DNA of 64,000 bases from Acinetobacter guerrae. Lineage in GTDB: Bacteria > Pseudomonadota > Gammaproteobacteria > Pseudomonadales > Moraxellaceae. Every line of letters starts with the position of its first letter. Position 1 is the stretch's first letter. This document shows positions 9,231 to 20,938 of this stretch, one piece after another. The stretch is from the NCBI RefSeq assembly GCF_009372255.1, contig NZ_LXGN01000023.1:1-64000 (forward strand), in the 5' to 3' direction. The translations under genes were made by a program, and so were the position numbers. Under the pieces are notes generated by a model that worked only from the letters and a program-made list of their open reading frames with translations, was not told the origin of the DNA and ran no database searches.

Positions 9231-9587
9231 CTATTTTTTCTCTTGGATCGCTGCACCAGCACCGCCACCAATTGCACCACCAATAGCAGCACCACCATCG
9301 CCACCAAAAATAGCTTTACCAACCACTGATCCAATACCAGCGCCAACTGCACTGCTGGTTGTAGAACTGCTATTACCGCCTTTGGCATTGGCACCAACAC
9401 CACCACCCAACGCACCGCCCGCAGCAGCACCCACACCACCACCCACATGGTTACCCACTGCACCACCAACCGCACCACCTAAAGCAGCAGTACCAATTCG
9501 TTGATTAGATGGACTCATATCTTGACAACCCGCAAGTATCGCAGTCGACATCACCGCAATCGCCATTAAACTGATTGTTTTTTTCAT
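9231..9587 (-). CDS. Glycine-zipper lipoprotein
   Basis: A 118-residue lipoprotein. The signal peptide MKKTISLMAIAVMSTAILAGC ends in a clean lipobox (LAGC), and the +2 residue is Gln, compatible with outer membrane sorting. The rest is two blocks of GxxxG repeats (GTAALGGAVGGAVGNHVGGG, then GAGIGSVVGKAIFGGDGGAAIGG), the glycine-zipper 2TM or YMGG-like pattern. Such domains pack as paired helices in membranes and occur in envelope proteins such as OmpA-linked or SlyB-like lipoproteins. The specific role is unknown. GAGGAG lies at good spacing before the ATG. The ORF on the same strand in another frame (9173-9478) is a shadow. Confidence 0.8.
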   Translation of the reverse strand: MKKTISLMAIAVMSTAILAGCQDMSPSNQRIGTAALGGAVGGAVGNHVGGGVGAAAGGALGGGVGANAKGGNSSSTTSSAVGAGIGSVVGKAIFGGDGGAAIGGAIGGGAGAAIQEKK

Positions 9588-9721
9588 GGTTAACTCCTCG
9601 TTTAATACTTATCAGAATAATCATTTTTTTGGGATTTTTTTATAAGATCATGTAACAAAAGCCCTCTCCCCTACAGTTATTTTGTAATCAGGACTTCGCT
9701 CATTCATTAAATTTTCGGTAT

Positions 9722-9752
9722 AAAAAAAGACACCCGAAGGTGCCTCTTTCAT
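9722..9752 (-). terminator. rpoBC terminator
   Basis: On the minus strand GGCACC, a TTCG tetraloop, GGTGTC and then TTTTTTT forms a compact terminator just after the rpoC stop codon. Confidence 0.85.
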
Positions 9753-9764
9753 GAATCAATCCAC

Positions 9765-12700
9765 TTAAAACTGATCTGAATTCAAAGCCTGACTAAAGGC
9801 TTGATCCACTTCACTAAAATCATTGTGAAGTTCAAATTCAGCCGCTTCAGCTTCCTGACGACGACGTTCCAAATGATACGCTAAACCTGTACCTGCTGGA
9901 ATCAGACGACCCACAACTACGTTTTCTTTCAAGCCACGTAAATCATCTTCTTTACCTGTCACAGCCGCTTCAGTTAACACACGTGTGGTTTCCTGGAACG
10001 ATGCAGCAGAGATAAATGAGTCAGTAGAAAGCGACGCTTTGGTAATACCCATCAACTGACGCTCAAACTTCGCAGGGAACTTGTTCTGAGCCAAGACAGC
10101 TTGGTTCTCTTGAACAACACGAATGTAATCCACTTGCTCACCTTTGATGAAGCTTGTATCACCGCCATCAGTGATATCAACTTTACGTAACATTTGACGT
10201 ACGATGACTTCAATGTGCTTATCGTTGATTTTTACACCTTGCAGACGATAGACGTCTTGAACTTCGTTCACGATGTAGTTGGTTAATGCAACTTCACCTT
10301 TCAAACGCAAGATATCATGTGGATTTTGTGGACCATCAGAAATGGTTTCACCACGGTTCACATGCTCGCCTTCAAATACGTTGATTTGACGCCATTTAGG
10401 AATCAATTCTTCATAGATCTCAGAACCATCATCTGGCGTAATCACCAAACGGTTTTTACCTTTGGTCTCTTTACCAAAGCTTACGATACCTGATACTTCT
10501 GCCAAGATCGCATGCTCTTTCGGTTTACGTGCTTCGAACAAGTCGGCTACACGCGGTAGACCACCGGTAATATCACGGGTACGTGAAGTTTCTTGTGGTA
10601 CACGACCAATAACATCACCTACACCAATGGTTTCACCATCACGAACAGTCACGATCGTGTTTTGTGGCAAGAAGTAGAACTGTTCACCACCATCCGTTGT
10701 ATCCAGCACAATTGCAGGACGCAAGTCTTTACCAGAAGCAGGACGAGCAGTTACAGGTAAGATTTCAACCGTCGTCATACCCGTTGCATCATCAGTTTTT
10801 GATGTTGCAGTTACGCCATCAGCAATTTGGCTGAAACGTGCTTTACCAGCGACTTCTGTTACAAGTGGATGCGTATGCGGATCCCATGTAGCTACAATAC
10901 CACCAGCTTCAACAGATTCACCATCTTTCAATAAGATGCTTGCACCATAAGGCAGTTTATAACGTTCACGCTCACGACCAAGCTCATCGGCAATACCAAT
11001 CTCACCAGAACGTGAAACAGAAACCAAGTGACCTTTCGCGTGTTGTACTGTTTTCACATTGTGGAAACGTACAGTACCTTTGTTACGAACTTGTACACTG
11101 TTCGCGGCAGAGGTTCGGCTTGCAGCACCACCGACGTGGAATGTACGCATGGTTAACTGTGTACCTGGCTCACCAATTGATTGAGCAGCCATAACACCCA
11201 CAGATTCACCAGGATTTACCTGATGACCACGAGCCAAATCACGTCCATAACATTTCGCACAGACACCAAATGCTGATTCACATGCAATCACTGAACGTAC
11301 TTTAACTTCATCGACACCTGCTTCTTCAAGTTGAGCAGCAATTTTCTCGTCAATTAAAGTACCACGAGGTAATACCACTTCATTATCTGATGCACGACGT
11401 ACATCTTCAGCAGTTACACGACCCAATACGCGATCACGTAATGGCTCAATCACATCACCACCCTGAATGAATGGTGTCATGACCAAACCACCATTCGTAC
11501 CACAGTCTGGCTCAGTAATGACCAAGTCTTGCGCAACGTCAACCAAACGACGAGTCAGATAACCTGAGTTCGCTGTTTTCAATGCAGTATCGGCCAAACC
11601 TTTACGCGCACCGTGTGTTGAAATAAAGTACTGGAGTACGGTCAGACCTTCACGGAAGTTCGCTTTAATTGGTGTTTCGATGATCGAACCATCTGGTTTT
11701 GCCATCAAACCACGCATACCTGCCAACTGACGAATCTGCGCTGCACTACCACGCGCACCAGAGTCAGACATCATATAGATGCTGTTAAACGATTTTTGTT
11801 TCTCGTCTTCACCCTGCTTGTTTTTCACATTTGTGAAAGACAAGTTATCCATCATCGCTTTCGCTACTTGGTCATTGGTACGCGCCCAAATATCGACCAC
11901 TTTGTTATAACGTTCACCCGCTGTTACAAAGCCTTGTTCAAACTGTTGTTCGATTTCACGGACTTCAGTTTCTGCTTTATCAATAATCGTTTGCTTCTGT
12001 GGTGGAATAACCATGTCTTCCATACCAACAGATACACCTGAACGCGTCGCTTGACGGAAGCCCAGATACATTAATTGGTCAGCAAAAATAACGGTATCTT
12101 TTAGACCAAGCTTACGATAGCAAGTATTGATCAGTTTTGAGATGTTTTTCTTGGTCATCTCAAGGTTGATCATTTCAAAACTTAAACCTTCAGGTACGAT
12201 TTCCCAAAGTAAGCAACGACCTGGTGTAGTATCGACAATGATGGTTTGCTTTTCACGTTGACCATCTTCATCAATCACAGTTTGGTGTACGCGTACTTTA
12301 ACACGTGCATGGATTGCAACTTTACCCGTTGCTAAAGCACGGTTTACTTCATGCGTATCAGCAAAAGTCATGCCTTCGCCTTTGGCATTTACTGCATCAC
12401 GCGTGATGTAATAAAGGCCCAAGACCACGTCCTGAGAAGGAACAATAATCGGTTCACCATTGGCTGGTGACAAGATATTGTTCGTCGACATCATTAGCGC
12501 ACGTGCTTCAAGCTGTGCTTCTAAAGTCAATGGAACGTGTACCGCCATTTGGTCACCGTCAAAGTCGGCGTTAAATGCGGTACAAACCAATGGATGCAAA
12601 CGAATCGCTTTACCTTCAATCAAAATCGGTTCAAAGGCTTGTAGACCCAAACGGTGAAGTGTCGGCGCACGGTTCAACATCACTGGATGTTGACGAATCA

Positions 12701-13958
12701 CATTCGCAAGTACGTCCCATACTTCTGGAGTCTCACGCTCAACCATTTTCTTCGCAGCTTTAATGGTTGTTGCCTGACCAGATGCCTGTAATTTTGCAAA
12801 AATAAATGGCTTGAACAATTCAAGTGCCATCTTTTTCGGAAGACCACATTGGTGAAGACGTAAAGTAGGACCTACGGTAATTACCGAACGACCAGAATAG
12901 TCAACACGTTTACCCAACAAGTTCTGACGGAAACGACCTTGTTTACCTTTGATCATATCTGCCAAAGATTTCAATGGGCGTTTGTTTGAACCTGTAATCG
13001 CACGGCCACGACGACCATTATCAAGTAATGCATCAACAGATTCTTGCAACATACGTTTTTCGTTACGTACGATGATATCTGGTGCTGCAAGGTCAAGAAG
13101 ACGCTTCAAACGGTTGTTACGGTTAATCACACGACGATAAAGATCGTTCAAGTCAGATGTCGCAAAACGACCACCTTCAAGTGGAACAAGCGGACGTAAG
13201 TCTGGTGGAAGTACTGGCAGTACATTCATCACCATCCATTCTGGCTTGTTGTTTGACTCTTTGAACGCTTCCATCAGTTTCAAACGCTTAGAGGCTTTTT
13301 TAAGTTTCGTCTCTGAGGTTGTCTGTGGAATTTCTTCACGAAGACGCGCAATTTCAGCTTCAAGATCGATGTCTTTCAACAAATCTTGAACGGCTTCCGC
13401 ACCCATTTTAGCTGTGAATTCGTCACCGTGTTCTTCAAGCGCGTTATAATATTCTTCATCGCTGAGTAACTGGTATTTCTCAAATGGAGTCATACCAGGA
13501 TCAGTTACAACATAAGATTCGAAATACAAAACACGTTCGATATCACGTAATGTCATATCAAGCAATAAACCAATACGGCTTGGTAATGATTTCAAAAACC
13601 AGATATGTGCAACAGGCGAAGCAAGCTCGATGTGACCCATACGTTCACGACGAACTTTCGCAGTCGTCACTTCAACGCCACATTTTTCACAAATGACGCC
13701 TTTGTACTTCATACGCTTGTACTTACCACACAAGCATTCGTAATCTTTTACTGGTCCAAAAATTTTGGCACAGAACAAACCATCACGTTCTGGTTTAAAC
13801 GTACGATAGTTAATTGTCTCAGGCTTTTTGACCTCACCATGAGACCACGACTTAATCATTTCTGGTGACGCAAGACCAATACGGATACGGTCGAATTCAA
13901 CGGGTGCATGACCGTCAGAATCCGTTTTCTTACGCATGATATCGAGCAAGTCTTTCAA
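9765..13958 (-). CDS. rpoC: RNA polymerase subunit beta prime
   Basis: The beta' subunit of core RNA polymerase, 1397 residues, full length. [20 protein letters not shown] is the N-terminal zinc-binding region. [12 protein letters not shown] is the Mg2+-binding catalytic loop with its three aspartates. A second zinc site is in CGTNGG and [13 protein letters not shown], and [16 protein letters not shown] is the conserved trigger-loop region. The start is TTG, not ATG, with GGAG 7 bases upstream, and the protein begins [10 protein letters not shown]. The gene follows rpoB after a 144-bp spacer that contains a dispersed repeat (14035-14105). Confidence 0.98.
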   Translation of the reverse strand: MKDLLDIMRKKTDSDGHAPVEFDRIRIGLASPEMIKSWSHGEVKKPETINYRTFKPERDGLFCAKIFGPVKDYECLCGKYKRMKYKGVICEKCGVEVTTAKVRRERMGHIELASPVAHIWFLKSLPSRIGLLLDMTLRDIERVLYFESYVVTDPGMTPFEKYQLLSDEEYYNALEEHGDEFTAKMGAEAVQDLLKDIDLEAEIARLREEIPQTTSETKLKKASKRLKLMEAFKESNNKPEWMVMNVLPVLPPDLRPLVPLEGGRFATSDLNDLYRRVINRNNRLKRLLDLAAPDIIVRNEKRMLQESVDALLDNGRRGRAITGSNKRPLKSLADMIKGKQGRFRQNLLGKRVDYSGRSVITVGPTLRLHQCGLPKKMALELFKPFIFAKLQASGQATTIKAAKKMVERETPEVWDVLANVIRQHPVMLNRAPTLHRLGLQAFEPILIEGKAIRLHPLVCTAFNADFDGDQMAVHVPLTLEAQLEARALMMSTNNILSPANGEPIIVPSQDVVLGLYYITRDAVNAKGEGMTFADTHEVNRALATGKVAIHARVKVRVHQTVIDEDGQREKQTIIVDTTPGRCLLWEIVPEGLSFEMINLEMTKKNISKLINTCYRKLGLKDTVIFADQLMYLGFRQATRSGVSVGMEDMVIPPQKQTIIDKAETEVREIEQQFEQGFVTAGERYNKVVDIWARTNDQVAKAMMDNLSFTNVKNKQGEDEKQKSFNSIYMMSDSGARGSAAQIRQLAGMRGLMAKPDGSIIETPIKANFREGLTVLQYFISTHGARKGLADTALKTANSGYLTRRLVDVAQDLVITEPDCGTNGGLVMTPFIQGGDVIEPLRDRVLGRVTAEDVRRASDNEVVLPRGTLIDEKIAAQLEEAGVDEVKVRSVIACESAFGVCAKCYGRDLARGHQVNPGESVGVMAAQSIGEPGTQLTMRTFHVGGAASRTSAANSVQVRNKGTVRFHNVKTVQHAKGHLVSVSRSGEIGIADELGRERERYKLPYGASILLKDGESVEAGGIVATWDPHTHPLVTEVAGKARFSQIADGVTATSKTDDATGMTTVEILPVTARPASGKDLRPAIVLDTTDGGEQFYFLPQNTIVTVRDGETIGVGDVIGRVPQETSRTRDITGGLPRVADLFEARKPKEHAILAEVSGIVSFGKETKGKNRLVITPDDGSEIYEELIPKWRQINVFEGEHVNRGETISDGPQNPHDILRLKGEVALTNYIVNEVQDVYRLQGVKINDKHIEVIVRQMLRKVDITDGGDTSFIKGEQVDYIRVVQENQAVLAQNKFPAKFERQLMGITKASLSTDSFISAASFQETTRVLTEAAVTGKEDDLRGLKENVVVGRLIPAGTGLAYHLERRRQEAEAAEFELHNDFSEVDQAFSQALNSDQF

Positions 13959-14034
13959 TTTATTTCTCCGTGTGTCAGAGAGCTAGGCTCATCTGACTGG
14001 GTCACAAATATTGTTTCTTTAACTGAAATTCTGG

Positions 14035-14105
14035 AATCTCCCCTAACCCATCTTTGAAAAGAGGGAACTTTCCCCCTTTAACAAAGGGGGATCGAGGGGG
14101 ATTTA
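14035..14105. repeat. C-rich palindromic intergenic repeat, copy A (rpoB-rpoC)
   Basis: An imperfect palindrome of about 70 bp opens AATCTCCCCTAACCCATC and closes AAGGGGGATCGAGGGGGATT, with an internal CCCCCTTT/AAAGGGGG hairpin. The rpoB stop codon lies at its edge. A second member of the same family lies at 57028-57101 between hom and thrC. Confidence 0.75.
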
Positions 14106-17100
14106 GTCACCATTTTTCAATTCAATGTTGATACCTAAAGAACGGATCTCTTTGGTCAATACGTTGAACGATTCAGGCATACCCGGATCCATATAATGGT
14201 TACCATCTACAATATTCTTATAGATGCGTGTACGACCTTCAACATCATCCGATTTCACAGTCAGCATTTCCTGAAGCGTATATGCTGCGCCATAAGCTTC
14301 AAGTGCCCAGACTTCCATCTCACCGAAACGCTGACCACCGAACTGCGCTTTACCACCAAGCGGCTGTTGCGTTACAAGAGAATAAGAACCAGTTGAACGC
14401 GCATGCATCTTGTCATCCACTAAGTGGTTAAGTTTCAGCATGTACATGTAGCCCACGGTTACAGGACGATCAAACTGCTCACCTGTACGTCCGTCAAACA
14501 AAATCTGTTGACCAGTACGTGGCAATTCAGCCAACTCAAGTAACTCTTTAATTTGACTTTCTTCAGCACCATCAAATACAGGAGTTGCTAGTGGTACACC
14601 TTTACGCAAGTTGCCAGCCAATACTAAGACTTCGTCATCAGTCAGACTGTTTAGATCTTCTTGCTCACCACCGACCTTGTTGTAAATCTTATCGAGGAAG
14701 ACACGAAGCTCTGCAATCGTACGCTGTTGTTGCAACATCTTATCGATTTGCTCACCCAGACCTTTGGCTGCCAGGCCCAAATGTGTCTCTAGAATCTGAC
14801 CCACGTTCATACGCGATGGTACACCTAACGGGTTCAAGACGATATCAACAGGCACACCATTAGCATCATGAGGCATATCTTCTACAGGTAAGATGTTAGA
14901 TACAACACCTTTGTTCCCGTGACGACCAGCCATTTTATCGCCTGGTTGAATACGACGTTTTACCGCAAGATAAACCTTAACAACCTTCAATACACCTGTG
15001 GTCAGTTCATCACCAGTCGCTAATTTGCGTTTTTTCTCAGCAAATTTTTCATCAATTTCAGCACTTTTCTCTTTCAAAAATACTTGAATTTGACTCAAAC
15101 GCTCAGCAATGCCTTCATCACTTGGTTGAATTTCAAGAAGATCGACCAACTCAAGACCTGAAAGTACGTCTTCAGTCAGTTTGTCTCCACGTTTGGTTGT
15201 ACCACCACCGTTAGAATCCTGTCCCTTCAATAAGCGCACAATACGTTCACGTGCTGCCTCTTCAAAGATCTTGTATTCTTCTTTCAAGTCTTTACGGTAT
15301 GAATCTAATTGTGCTTTTTCAATCGCAAGCGCACGATCGTCTTTTTCAAGCCCATCACGAGTAAAGACTTGTACATCAATTACAGTCCCTTTAGTACCAG
15401 ACGGAACTCGTAAAGATGAATCTTTCACATCAGCCGCTTTTTCACCGAAGATCGCACGAAGTAATTTTTCTTCTGGAGTAAGTTGAGTTTCACCTTTAGG
15501 TGTTACTTTACCTACAAGAATATCACCTGCAGTAACTTCTGCACCGATATAAACAATACCAGATTCATCTAGCTTCGATAGTGCAGCTTCACCCACATTT
15601 GGAATATCGGCAGTAATTTCTTCTGCACCCAATTTAGTATCACGTGCAACACATGATAACTCTTGAATGTGAATTGAAGTTAAACGATCTTCCTGAAGAA
15701 CTCGCTCCGATAACAAGATCGAATCTTCATAGTTATAACCATTCCACGTCATGAACGCGACGCGCATGTTTTGACCAAGTGCTAACTCACCGCCATCGGT
15801 AGATGGACCATCAGCCAATACATCACCACGACCTACTTTATCACCCAGATTGACAAGAACTTTCTGGTTAATACAAGTATTTTGGTTAGAACGGGTGTAT
15901 TTGATCAGGTTATAAATATCTACGCCTGCTTCACCAGCAATCATTTCATTTTCATGAACACGAATGACAACACGGGATGCATCAACAAACTCAATCACAC
16001 CACCACGTTTTGCAATTACACATACGCCTGAATCACGTGCAACTGTCGCTTCCATACCAGTACCAACAAGCGGTTTATCCGCAAGTAAGGTTGGAACAGC
16101 CTGACGTTGCATGTTCGAACCCATTAAGGCACGGTTAGCATCATCGTGTTCAAGGAATGGAATAAGTGATGCTGCTACAGAAACAACTTGCTGCGCAGAA
16201 ACATCCATATGCGTCACTTTTTCAGGAGGCATACGTACAAATTCACCCTGATGACGAACTGAAACCATTTCTTCAACGAGGTTACCCTCTGCATCAACAC
16301 CCGAGTCGGCCTGTGCAATAACAGTACCTACTTCTTCAATTGCAGAAAGATATTCAACGTCATCCGTTACACGGCCATCAACGACTTTACGATAAGGAGT
16401 TTCAAGGAAACCGAAATCGTTAGCTTTAGCATAGACAGACAGCGAGTTAATCAAACCAATGTTTGGACCTTCAGGCGTTTCAATTGGACAAACACGACCA
16501 TAGTGAGTTTGATGTACGTCACGTACTTCGAACCCTGCACGTTCACGTGTCAAACCACCTGGCCCAAGTGCTGATACACGACGTTTGTGTGTAATTTCAG
16601 ACAATGGGTTGTTTTGATCCATAAACTGTGACAACTGGCTTGAACCAAAGAACTCTTTGATTGCAGCAGCCACTGGTTTAGCATTGATCAAGTCTTGCGG
16701 TGATAAGTTATCTGTTTCTGCCTGACTTAAACGCTCTTTCACAGCACGTTCAACACGGACCAAACCAACACGGAATTGATTTTCAGTCATTTCACCTACT
16801 GAACGGACACGACGGTTACCCAAGTGGTCGATATCGTCGACTTCACCTTTACCGTTACGAATCTCGACCAATGTACGCAGTACATCAGTAATATCCTCAT
16901 TTGCAAGGATACCTTCAACTTCACGTGATTTTTGATCTGTACCCACTTCGTAAGGACGACCCAAACGACGGTTGAACTTCATACGACCCACTGGCGACAA
17001 GTCATAACGCTCAGAAGAGAAGAACAAGTTATTAAACAAATTCTCGGCAGCTTCTTTGGTTGGTGGCTCGCCTGGACGCATTACTTTATAGATTTCAACC

Positions 17101-18191
17101 AGTGCTTCTTCACGACCTGATGTGGTATCAGCACGTAAAGTATCAGCAATGAAAGGACCATGATCGATATCGTTGGTATACAAGATATTGAACTGCTTTA
17201 CGCCACCTTCAGCAAGCTTGACCATAACTTCATGGCTAAGCAAAGTATTCGCTGAGATTACATCGCCATCACGTAAAGTAATATCTTCAGCAGTGATCCG
17301 CTCGTATAAATATTCGTCTGGCACTGATAGTTTGGTTAAACCAGCAGCTTCCATTTGACGTACGTGGCGAGCATTAATACGCTTACCTTGCTCAACAATG
17401 ATTTTGCCATCGTTATCGGCGATATCGAACTGTGCCATTTCACCACGCAGGCGTTCAGGCACTAAATCGATCTGGTAGCTACCCATATCCAGATACACAG
17501 GTACTTTTTCATAGAACAAATCAAGAATTTGTTCATTATTATAACCCAGTGCACGCAGAATCACGCTCGCCAATAATTTACGACGACGGTCAATACGAAC
17601 ATAAACTAAATCTTTGGCATCAAATTCAAAATCTAACCATGAACCACGGTAAGGAATAATACGTGCTGAATAAAGCACTTTACCACTTGAATGGGTTTTA
17701 CCCTTATCATGATCAAAGAATACGCCTGGAGAACGATGTAACTGAGATACAATGACACGCTCGGTACCATTGATCACAAACGTACCGTTCTCAGTCATGA
17801 GTGGCATTTCACCCATGTAAACTTCTTGTTCACGAACGTCTTTAATTGACTTCGTTTCGCGATCTTTAATGATCAAACGAATTTTTACGCGCATTGGTGC
17901 CGCATAAGTTGAGCCGCGAAGAATACATTCACGTACATCAAACTCTGGTTTACCAAGGCTATACTCAACAAATTCTAAAGCAGCATTGCCAGAATAACTT
18001 TCTATAGGAAAAACTGAACGAAATGCGGCTTGGAGACCGATATCTTCGCGGTTTTTCGGTGATTTGCCATCTTGTAAAAACGTTCTATACGAGTCGACTT
18101 GAATCGAAAGCAAGTACGGAGCGTCCATGACGCTAGGCAATTTACCAAAATTCTTACGGATCCGTTTCTTTTCGGTATATGAGTATGCCAT
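14103..18191 (-). CDS. rpoB: RNA polymerase subunit beta
   Basis: The beta subunit of core RNA polymerase, 1362 residues. The rifampicin-binding cluster ([20 protein letters not shown] then KRRVSAL) matches the sensitive E. coli sequence except for the conservative I to V change. [29 protein letters not shown] and [15 protein letters not shown] are canonical. The C-terminal block [38 protein letters not shown] interacts with beta'. The ATG has GAGGA upstream. Expression is probably set by read-through from rplJL past the attenuator-like hairpins at 18304-18491. Confidence 0.98.
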   Translation of the reverse strand: MAYSYTEKKRIRKNFGKLPSVMDAPYLLSIQVDSYRTFLQDGKSPKNREDIGLQAAFRSVFPIESYSGNAALEFVEYSLGKPEFDVRECILRGSTYAAPMRVKIRLIIKDRETKSIKDVREQEVYMGEMPLMTENGTFVINGTERVIVSQLHRSPGVFFDHDKGKTHSSGKVLYSARIIPYRGSWLDFEFDAKDLVYVRIDRRRKLLASVILRALGYNNEQILDLFYEKVPVYLDMGSYQIDLVPERLRGEMAQFDIADNDGKIIVEQGKRINARHVRQMEAAGLTKLSVPDEYLYERITAEDITLRDGDVISANTLLSHEVMVKLAEGGVKQFNILYTNDIDHGPFIADTLRADTTSGREEALVEIYKVMRPGEPPTKEAAENLFNNLFFSSERYDLSPVGRMKFNRRLGRPYEVGTDQKSREVEGILANEDITDVLRTLVEIRNGKGEVDDIDHLGNRRVRSVGEMTENQFRVGLVRVERAVKERLSQAETDNLSPQDLINAKPVAAAIKEFFGSSQLSQFMDQNNPLSEITHKRRVSALGPGGLTRERAGFEVRDVHQTHYGRVCPIETPEGPNIGLINSLSVYAKANDFGFLETPYRKVVDGRVTDDVEYLSAIEEVGTVIAQADSGVDAEGNLVEEMVSVRHQGEFVRMPPEKVTHMDVSAQQVVSVAASLIPFLEHDDANRALMGSNMQRQAVPTLLADKPLVGTGMEATVARDSGVCVIAKRGGVIEFVDASRVVIRVHENEMIAGEAGVDIYNLIKYTRSNQNTCINQKVLVNLGDKVGRGDVLADGPSTDGGELALGQNMRVAFMTWNGYNYEDSILLSERVLQEDRLTSIHIQELSCVARDTKLGAEEITADIPNVGEAALSKLDESGIVYIGAEVTAGDILVGKVTPKGETQLTPEEKLLRAIFGEKAADVKDSSLRVPSGTKGTVIDVQVFTRDGLEKDDRALAIEKAQLDSYRKDLKEEYKIFEEAARERIVRLLKGQDSNGGGTTKRGDKLTEDVLSGLELVDLLEIQPSDEGIAERLSQIQVFLKEKSAEIDEKFAEKKRKLATGDELTTGVLKVVKVYLAVKRRIQPGDKMAGRHGNKGVVSNILPVEDMPHDANGVPVDIVLNPLGVPSRMNVGQILETHLGLAAKGLGEQIDKMLQQQRTIAELRVFLDKIYNKVGGEQEDLNSLTDDEVLVLAGNLRKGVPLATPVFDGAEESQIKELLELAELPRTGQQILFDGRTGEQFDRPVTVGYMYMLKLNHLVDDKMHARSTGSYSLVTQQPLGGKAQFGGQRFGEMEVWALEAYGAAYTLQEMLTVKSDDVEGRTRIYKNIVDGNHYMDPGMPESFNVLTKEIRSLGINIELKNGD

Positions 18192-18303
18192 CTGGAGTCC
18201 TCGGAAAGTAAACCAGGCCCGCCTGCAGAACGAGCTTGGATGGAATTACGCAGGCCGATATGGCCACCACTTTTACAAATGCTGCAATTTTTAAGTGGTA
18301 TTA

Positions 18304-18350
18304 AAACGCTTAACAATATTTTTAAACCAGAAAAATATTGGTAAGCGTTT
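18304..18350 (-). promoter_or_regulatory. 20-bp hairpin in the rpoB leader
   Basis: AAACGCTTACCAATATTTTT and its complement (one mismatch) are separated by a 7-base loop. The transcript would fold into a 20-bp double-stranded stem between rplL and rpoB. In E. coli the same spacer is cut by RNase III; a similar role here is an inference. Confidence 0.45.
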
Positions 18351-18426
18351 GAATTTAGTTCATTTGTTCTTTAAATCGAACATTTTTATATCGAACAAAC
18401 AAAAATCGAGCCGATTATTGTAACGC

Positions 18427-18457
18427 AAAAAGGCTGATGACCCAAGAGCCATCAGCC
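18427..18457 (-). terminator. rplL-rpoB attenuator
   Basis: On the minus strand GGCTGATG, a loop, CATCAGCC and TTTTTG forms a short intrinsic terminator upstream of rpoB. By analogy with the E. coli rplL-rpoB attenuator it should be only partly efficient, lowering rpoBC expression relative to the ribosomal proteins. Confidence 0.65.
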
Positions 18458-18464
18458 ATTTTAT

Positions 18465-18491
18465 GGGGCCGATTATCAAAAAATCGGCCCC
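18465..18491 (-). terminator. GC-rich hairpin after rplL
   Basis: GGGGCCGATT and AATCGGCCCC form a perfect 10-bp stem immediately after the rplL stop codon. It is followed by ATAAAA rather than a T-run, so it may be a processing or pausing hairpin that works with the attenuator 8 bp further on. Confidence 0.5.
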
Positions 18492-18499
18492 TTAATACA

Positions 18500-18871
18500 T
18501 TACTTAAGTGTAACTGTAGCACCAGCTTCTTCAAGTTTCTTCTTAAGTTCTTCGCCTTCTTCTTTAGAAACGCCTTCTTTAAGAACTTGTGGAGCGCCTT
18601 CAACAAGATCTTTTGCTTCTTTAAGACCAAGACCAGTCGCTTCACGAACTGCTTTAATTACAGCAACTTTGTTCGCGCCAAAAGAAGTCAATTCAACATT
18701 GAATTCAGTTTGCTCTTCAGCAGCAGCAGCACCAGCACCTGGAGCAGCAGCAACAGCTACAGCAGCAGCAGATACATTGAATTTCTCTTCAAAAGCAGAG
18801 ATAAGTTCAACAAGTTCAAGAACAGTTTTTTCAGCAACTGCGTTTAGGATTTCTTCGTTAGTTAAAGCCAT
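18500..18871 (-). CDS. rplL: Ribosomal protein L7/L12
   Basis: The flexible stalk protein of the large ribosomal subunit, present as dimers on L10, which recruits translation factors. It has 123 residues. The N-terminal dimerisation helices ([31 protein letters not shown]) are followed by the Ala/Gly hinge ([19 protein letters not shown]). The C-terminal domain carries [20 protein letters not shown] and ends GATVTLK. It lies 42 bp after rplJ. Confidence 0.97.
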   Translation of the reverse strand: MALTNEEILNAVAEKTVLELVELISAFEEKFNVSAAAVAVAAAPGAGAAAAEEQTEFNVELTSFGANKVAVIKAVREATGLGLKEAKDLVEGAPQVLKEGVSKEEGEELKKKLEEAGATVTLK

Positions 18872-18913
18872 GAGAATAACTCCAAATGGATATTGAATAA
18901 GGTAAATGTGTGA

Positions 18914-19420
18914 TTAAGCTGCTTCTGACTCGTTTTTCTCTTTGAGTGCTGTAAGTAAGCGACCCAATTTCGAAACAGGAGCTTGAAGAACAGAGGCAAG
19001 CATAGTAAGTGCTTTCTCTTGGTTCGGAAGATTTGCAATAACGCTAACTTCAGCACCTTGATAAACTTTGCCGTCAAATGCAGCAGCTTTTAATTCAAAT
19101 GCTTTGTTCGTTTTCGCAAATTCTTCGAACAAGCGTGCAGCTGCACCCATGTCGTCTTCAGAAGTTGAAAAACCAAGAATTGTTGGGCCTACAAGGTTGT
19201 CATTCAAGATATCAAACTGAGTACCTTCAAATGAACGTTTAGCCAAAGTATTACGTACGATACGTGTAGTAACACCTAACTTACGCGCTTCAACACGAAG
19301 TTGAGTAAGTTTTTCGACAGTTAAACCTTGATAGTCAGCAACAACAGCAGAGAACGCTTTAGAAGCAACTTCGTTGACTTCTGCGACGATCTGTTTTTTG
19401 TCTTCGATAAGAAGAGCCAT
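18914..19420 (-). CDS. rplJ: Ribosomal protein L10
   Basis: Ribosomal protein L10, the base of the L7/L12 stalk. The 168-residue sequence has the typical MALLIEDKKQIVAEVNE start and the VVADYQGLTVEKLTQLR and TRIVRNTLAKR segments. The C-terminal helix binds L12 dimers. AGGAGG lies at ideal spacing before the ATG. L10 normally represses its own mRNA through the leader; the long upstream leader (19421-19694) fits that scheme. Confidence 0.97.
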   Translation of the reverse strand: MALLIEDKKQIVAEVNEVASKAFSAVVADYQGLTVEKLTQLRVEARKLGVTTRIVRNTLAKRSFEGTQFDILNDNLVGPTILGFSTSEDDMGAAARLFEEFAKTNKAFELKAAAFDGKVYQGAEVSVIANLPNQEKALTMLASVLQAPVSKLGRLLTALKEKNESEAA

Positions 19421-19600
19421 TGTAAAACCTCCTAAGGTGACTTATGCATCTAAACTAGACGCACTCCCAATTCGTAAACCTTTCGATTTACACGCGGAGG
19501 AGGAACAAATCACACCACCGCGTCTACTCAGGCAATTGATTAAGATCAAAGCCGAAACTTCGACCACCTGAGGTCTTTGACGCTGGCAAATTAATATTTA
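19421..19600 (-). promoter_or_regulatory. Probable L10 leader of the rplJL mRNA
   Basis: The 274-bp spacer between rplA and rplJ has no ORF. Its rplJ-proximal part can form several helices, for example CGCGGTGG with CCTCCGCG (one mismatch) around 19493-19523. Autogenous L10 leaders sit in exactly this position in proteobacteria. I could not trace the full consensus by eye. Confidence 0.45.
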
Positions 19601-19615
19601 CCAATTCAAAGTCCG

Positions 19616-19669
19616 CTTGGTGAAATATTTGAACTATCAAAGATTTTCCAAATATTTTTACTCACCAAG
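19616..19669 (-). repeat. Bulged inverted repeat between rplA and rplJ
   Basis: CTTGGTGA-AATATTTG on one side pairs with CAAATATT-CACCAAG on the other, with a 5-base bulge. It could be a processing hairpin or a weak terminator after rplA, before rplJL. Confidence 0.4.
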
Positions 19670-19694
19670 ACCTTTAAAAATCTTTTAACTAAAA

Positions 19695-20390
19695 TTAGTT
19701 AGAAACGTTGCTTACATCAACAGTCAAACCAGGGCCCATTGTTGAGCTCAACGTGATTTTTTTGATGTAAACACCTTTAGAAGTTGCTGGTTTTAACTTT
19801 TTCAAGTCAGCAACTAAAGTTTCAACGTTTTGACGGATAGCTTCAGCAGTAAAACCTACTTGACCAATCGCAGCATGGATAATACCTGCTTTGTCTACAC
19901 GGTAACGTGCCTGACCAGCTTTCGCATTTTTAACTGCATTTGCCACATCAGGAGTAACCGTACCCACTTTAGGGTTTGGCATTAAGCCACGTGGACCAAG
20001 AATCGTACCTAATTTACCTACAACACGCATTGCATCTGGAGCAGCAATTACGACATCAAAGTCAAGGTTACCTTGTTGAATGCTTTCAGCAAGATCATCA
20101 AAACCAACGATGTCAGCACCTTCAGCCTTAGCAGCTTCAGCAGCAGCGCCCTGTGCGAACACAGCAACACGTACAGTTTTACCAGTACCTGCTGGAAGTG
20201 TAGTTGCACCACGAACTACTTGATCAGATTTACGTGGATCCACACCAAGATTCACTGCAACATCCAAAGATTCTTTGAACTTAGCAGCAGGAAGGTCGGT
20301 AAGAACTTGTACTGCTTCTTCCAAAGTATAAACTTTGTTGGTATCTACAGCAGCAGCGATGGCTTTTTGACGTTTAGTTAACTTTGCCAT
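19695..20390 (-). CDS. rplA: Ribosomal protein L1
   Basis: Ribosomal protein L1 of the E-site stalk, 231 residues, which binds 23S rRNA and, in many bacteria, its own mRNA. The start [16 protein letters not shown] and the segments [43 protein letters not shown] and TMGPGLTVD are canonical. It begins 3 bases after the rplK stop codon, so the two are translationally coupled, as in E. coli. Confidence 0.97.
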   Translation of the reverse strand: MAKLTKRQKAIAAAVDTNKVYTLEEAVQVLTDLPAAKFKESLDVAVNLGVDPRKSDQVVRGATTLPAGTGKTVRVAVFAQGAAAEAAKAEGADIVGFDDLAESIQQGNLDFDVVIAAPDAMRVVGKLGTILGPRGLMPNPKVGTVTPDVANAVKNAKAGQARYRVDKAGIIHAAIGQVGFTAEAIRQNVETLVADLKKLKPATSKGVYIKKITLSSTMGPGLTVDVSNVSN

Positions 20391-20393
20391 GTC

Positions 20394-20822
20394 TTATAGC
20401 TCCACTTCCAAGCCCATAGAACGTGCAGAACCAGCAATGGTACGAACACGTGCGTCTAAATCAGCACCAGTTAAATCTGGTTCTTTCGTAGTCGCAATTT
20501 CTTCTAACTGAGCACGAGTCAACTTACCAACTTTAGTTTTGTTTGGCACAGAAGAACCCTTTTGAATACCAGCAGCTTTCTTAAGAAGAATAGATGCAGG
20601 TGGAGTTTTCATGATAAATGTGAACGATTTATCGTTATACACAGTGATCACGACAGGAATTGGCAAACCTACTTCAAGTTTTTGTGTAGCAGCATTGAAT
20701 TCTTTACAGAATGCCATGATGTTTACACCACGTTGACCTAGTGCAGGACCAATTGGTGGAGATGGATTTGCTTTACCAGCTGGAACTTGCAGCTTGATAT
20801 AGCCGTCAATCTTCTTAGCCAT
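20394..20822 (-). CDS. rplK: Ribosomal protein L11
   Basis: Ribosomal protein L11 at the GTPase centre, needed for stringent-response activation of RelA. It has 142 residues. The proline-rich N-terminal domain [27 protein letters not shown] and the C-terminal rRNA-binding domain ending [16 protein letters not shown] are canonical. It is followed immediately by rplA and lies 116 bp after nusG. Confidence 0.97.
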   Translation of the reverse strand: MAKKIDGYIKLQVPAGKANPSPPIGPALGQRGVNIMAFCKEFNAATQKLEVGLPIPVVITVYNDKSFTFIMKTPPASILLKKAAGIQKGSSVPNKTKVGKLTRAQLEEIATTKEPDLTGADLDARVRTIAGSARSMGLEVEL

Positions 20823-20938
20823 TATAGATTACCTCTGGGTACAAACGCCGCTAAGCTCCCCAATGTTTACTTCACAACATACGAGATGCTGTAATAACAA
20901 ATGCCCGATCAAATCGGGCGCTTTCCAACCAATTCAGT

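Noticed and set aside
16509-16511. RpoB has Gln where E. coli has Pro552, close to the rifampicin region
   Set aside because: The residue is outside the resistance cluster; the cluster itself ([20 protein letters not shown] and following) is essentially wild type, and Pro564 equivalent in PIETPEGP is kept. Probably a lineage difference, not resistance.
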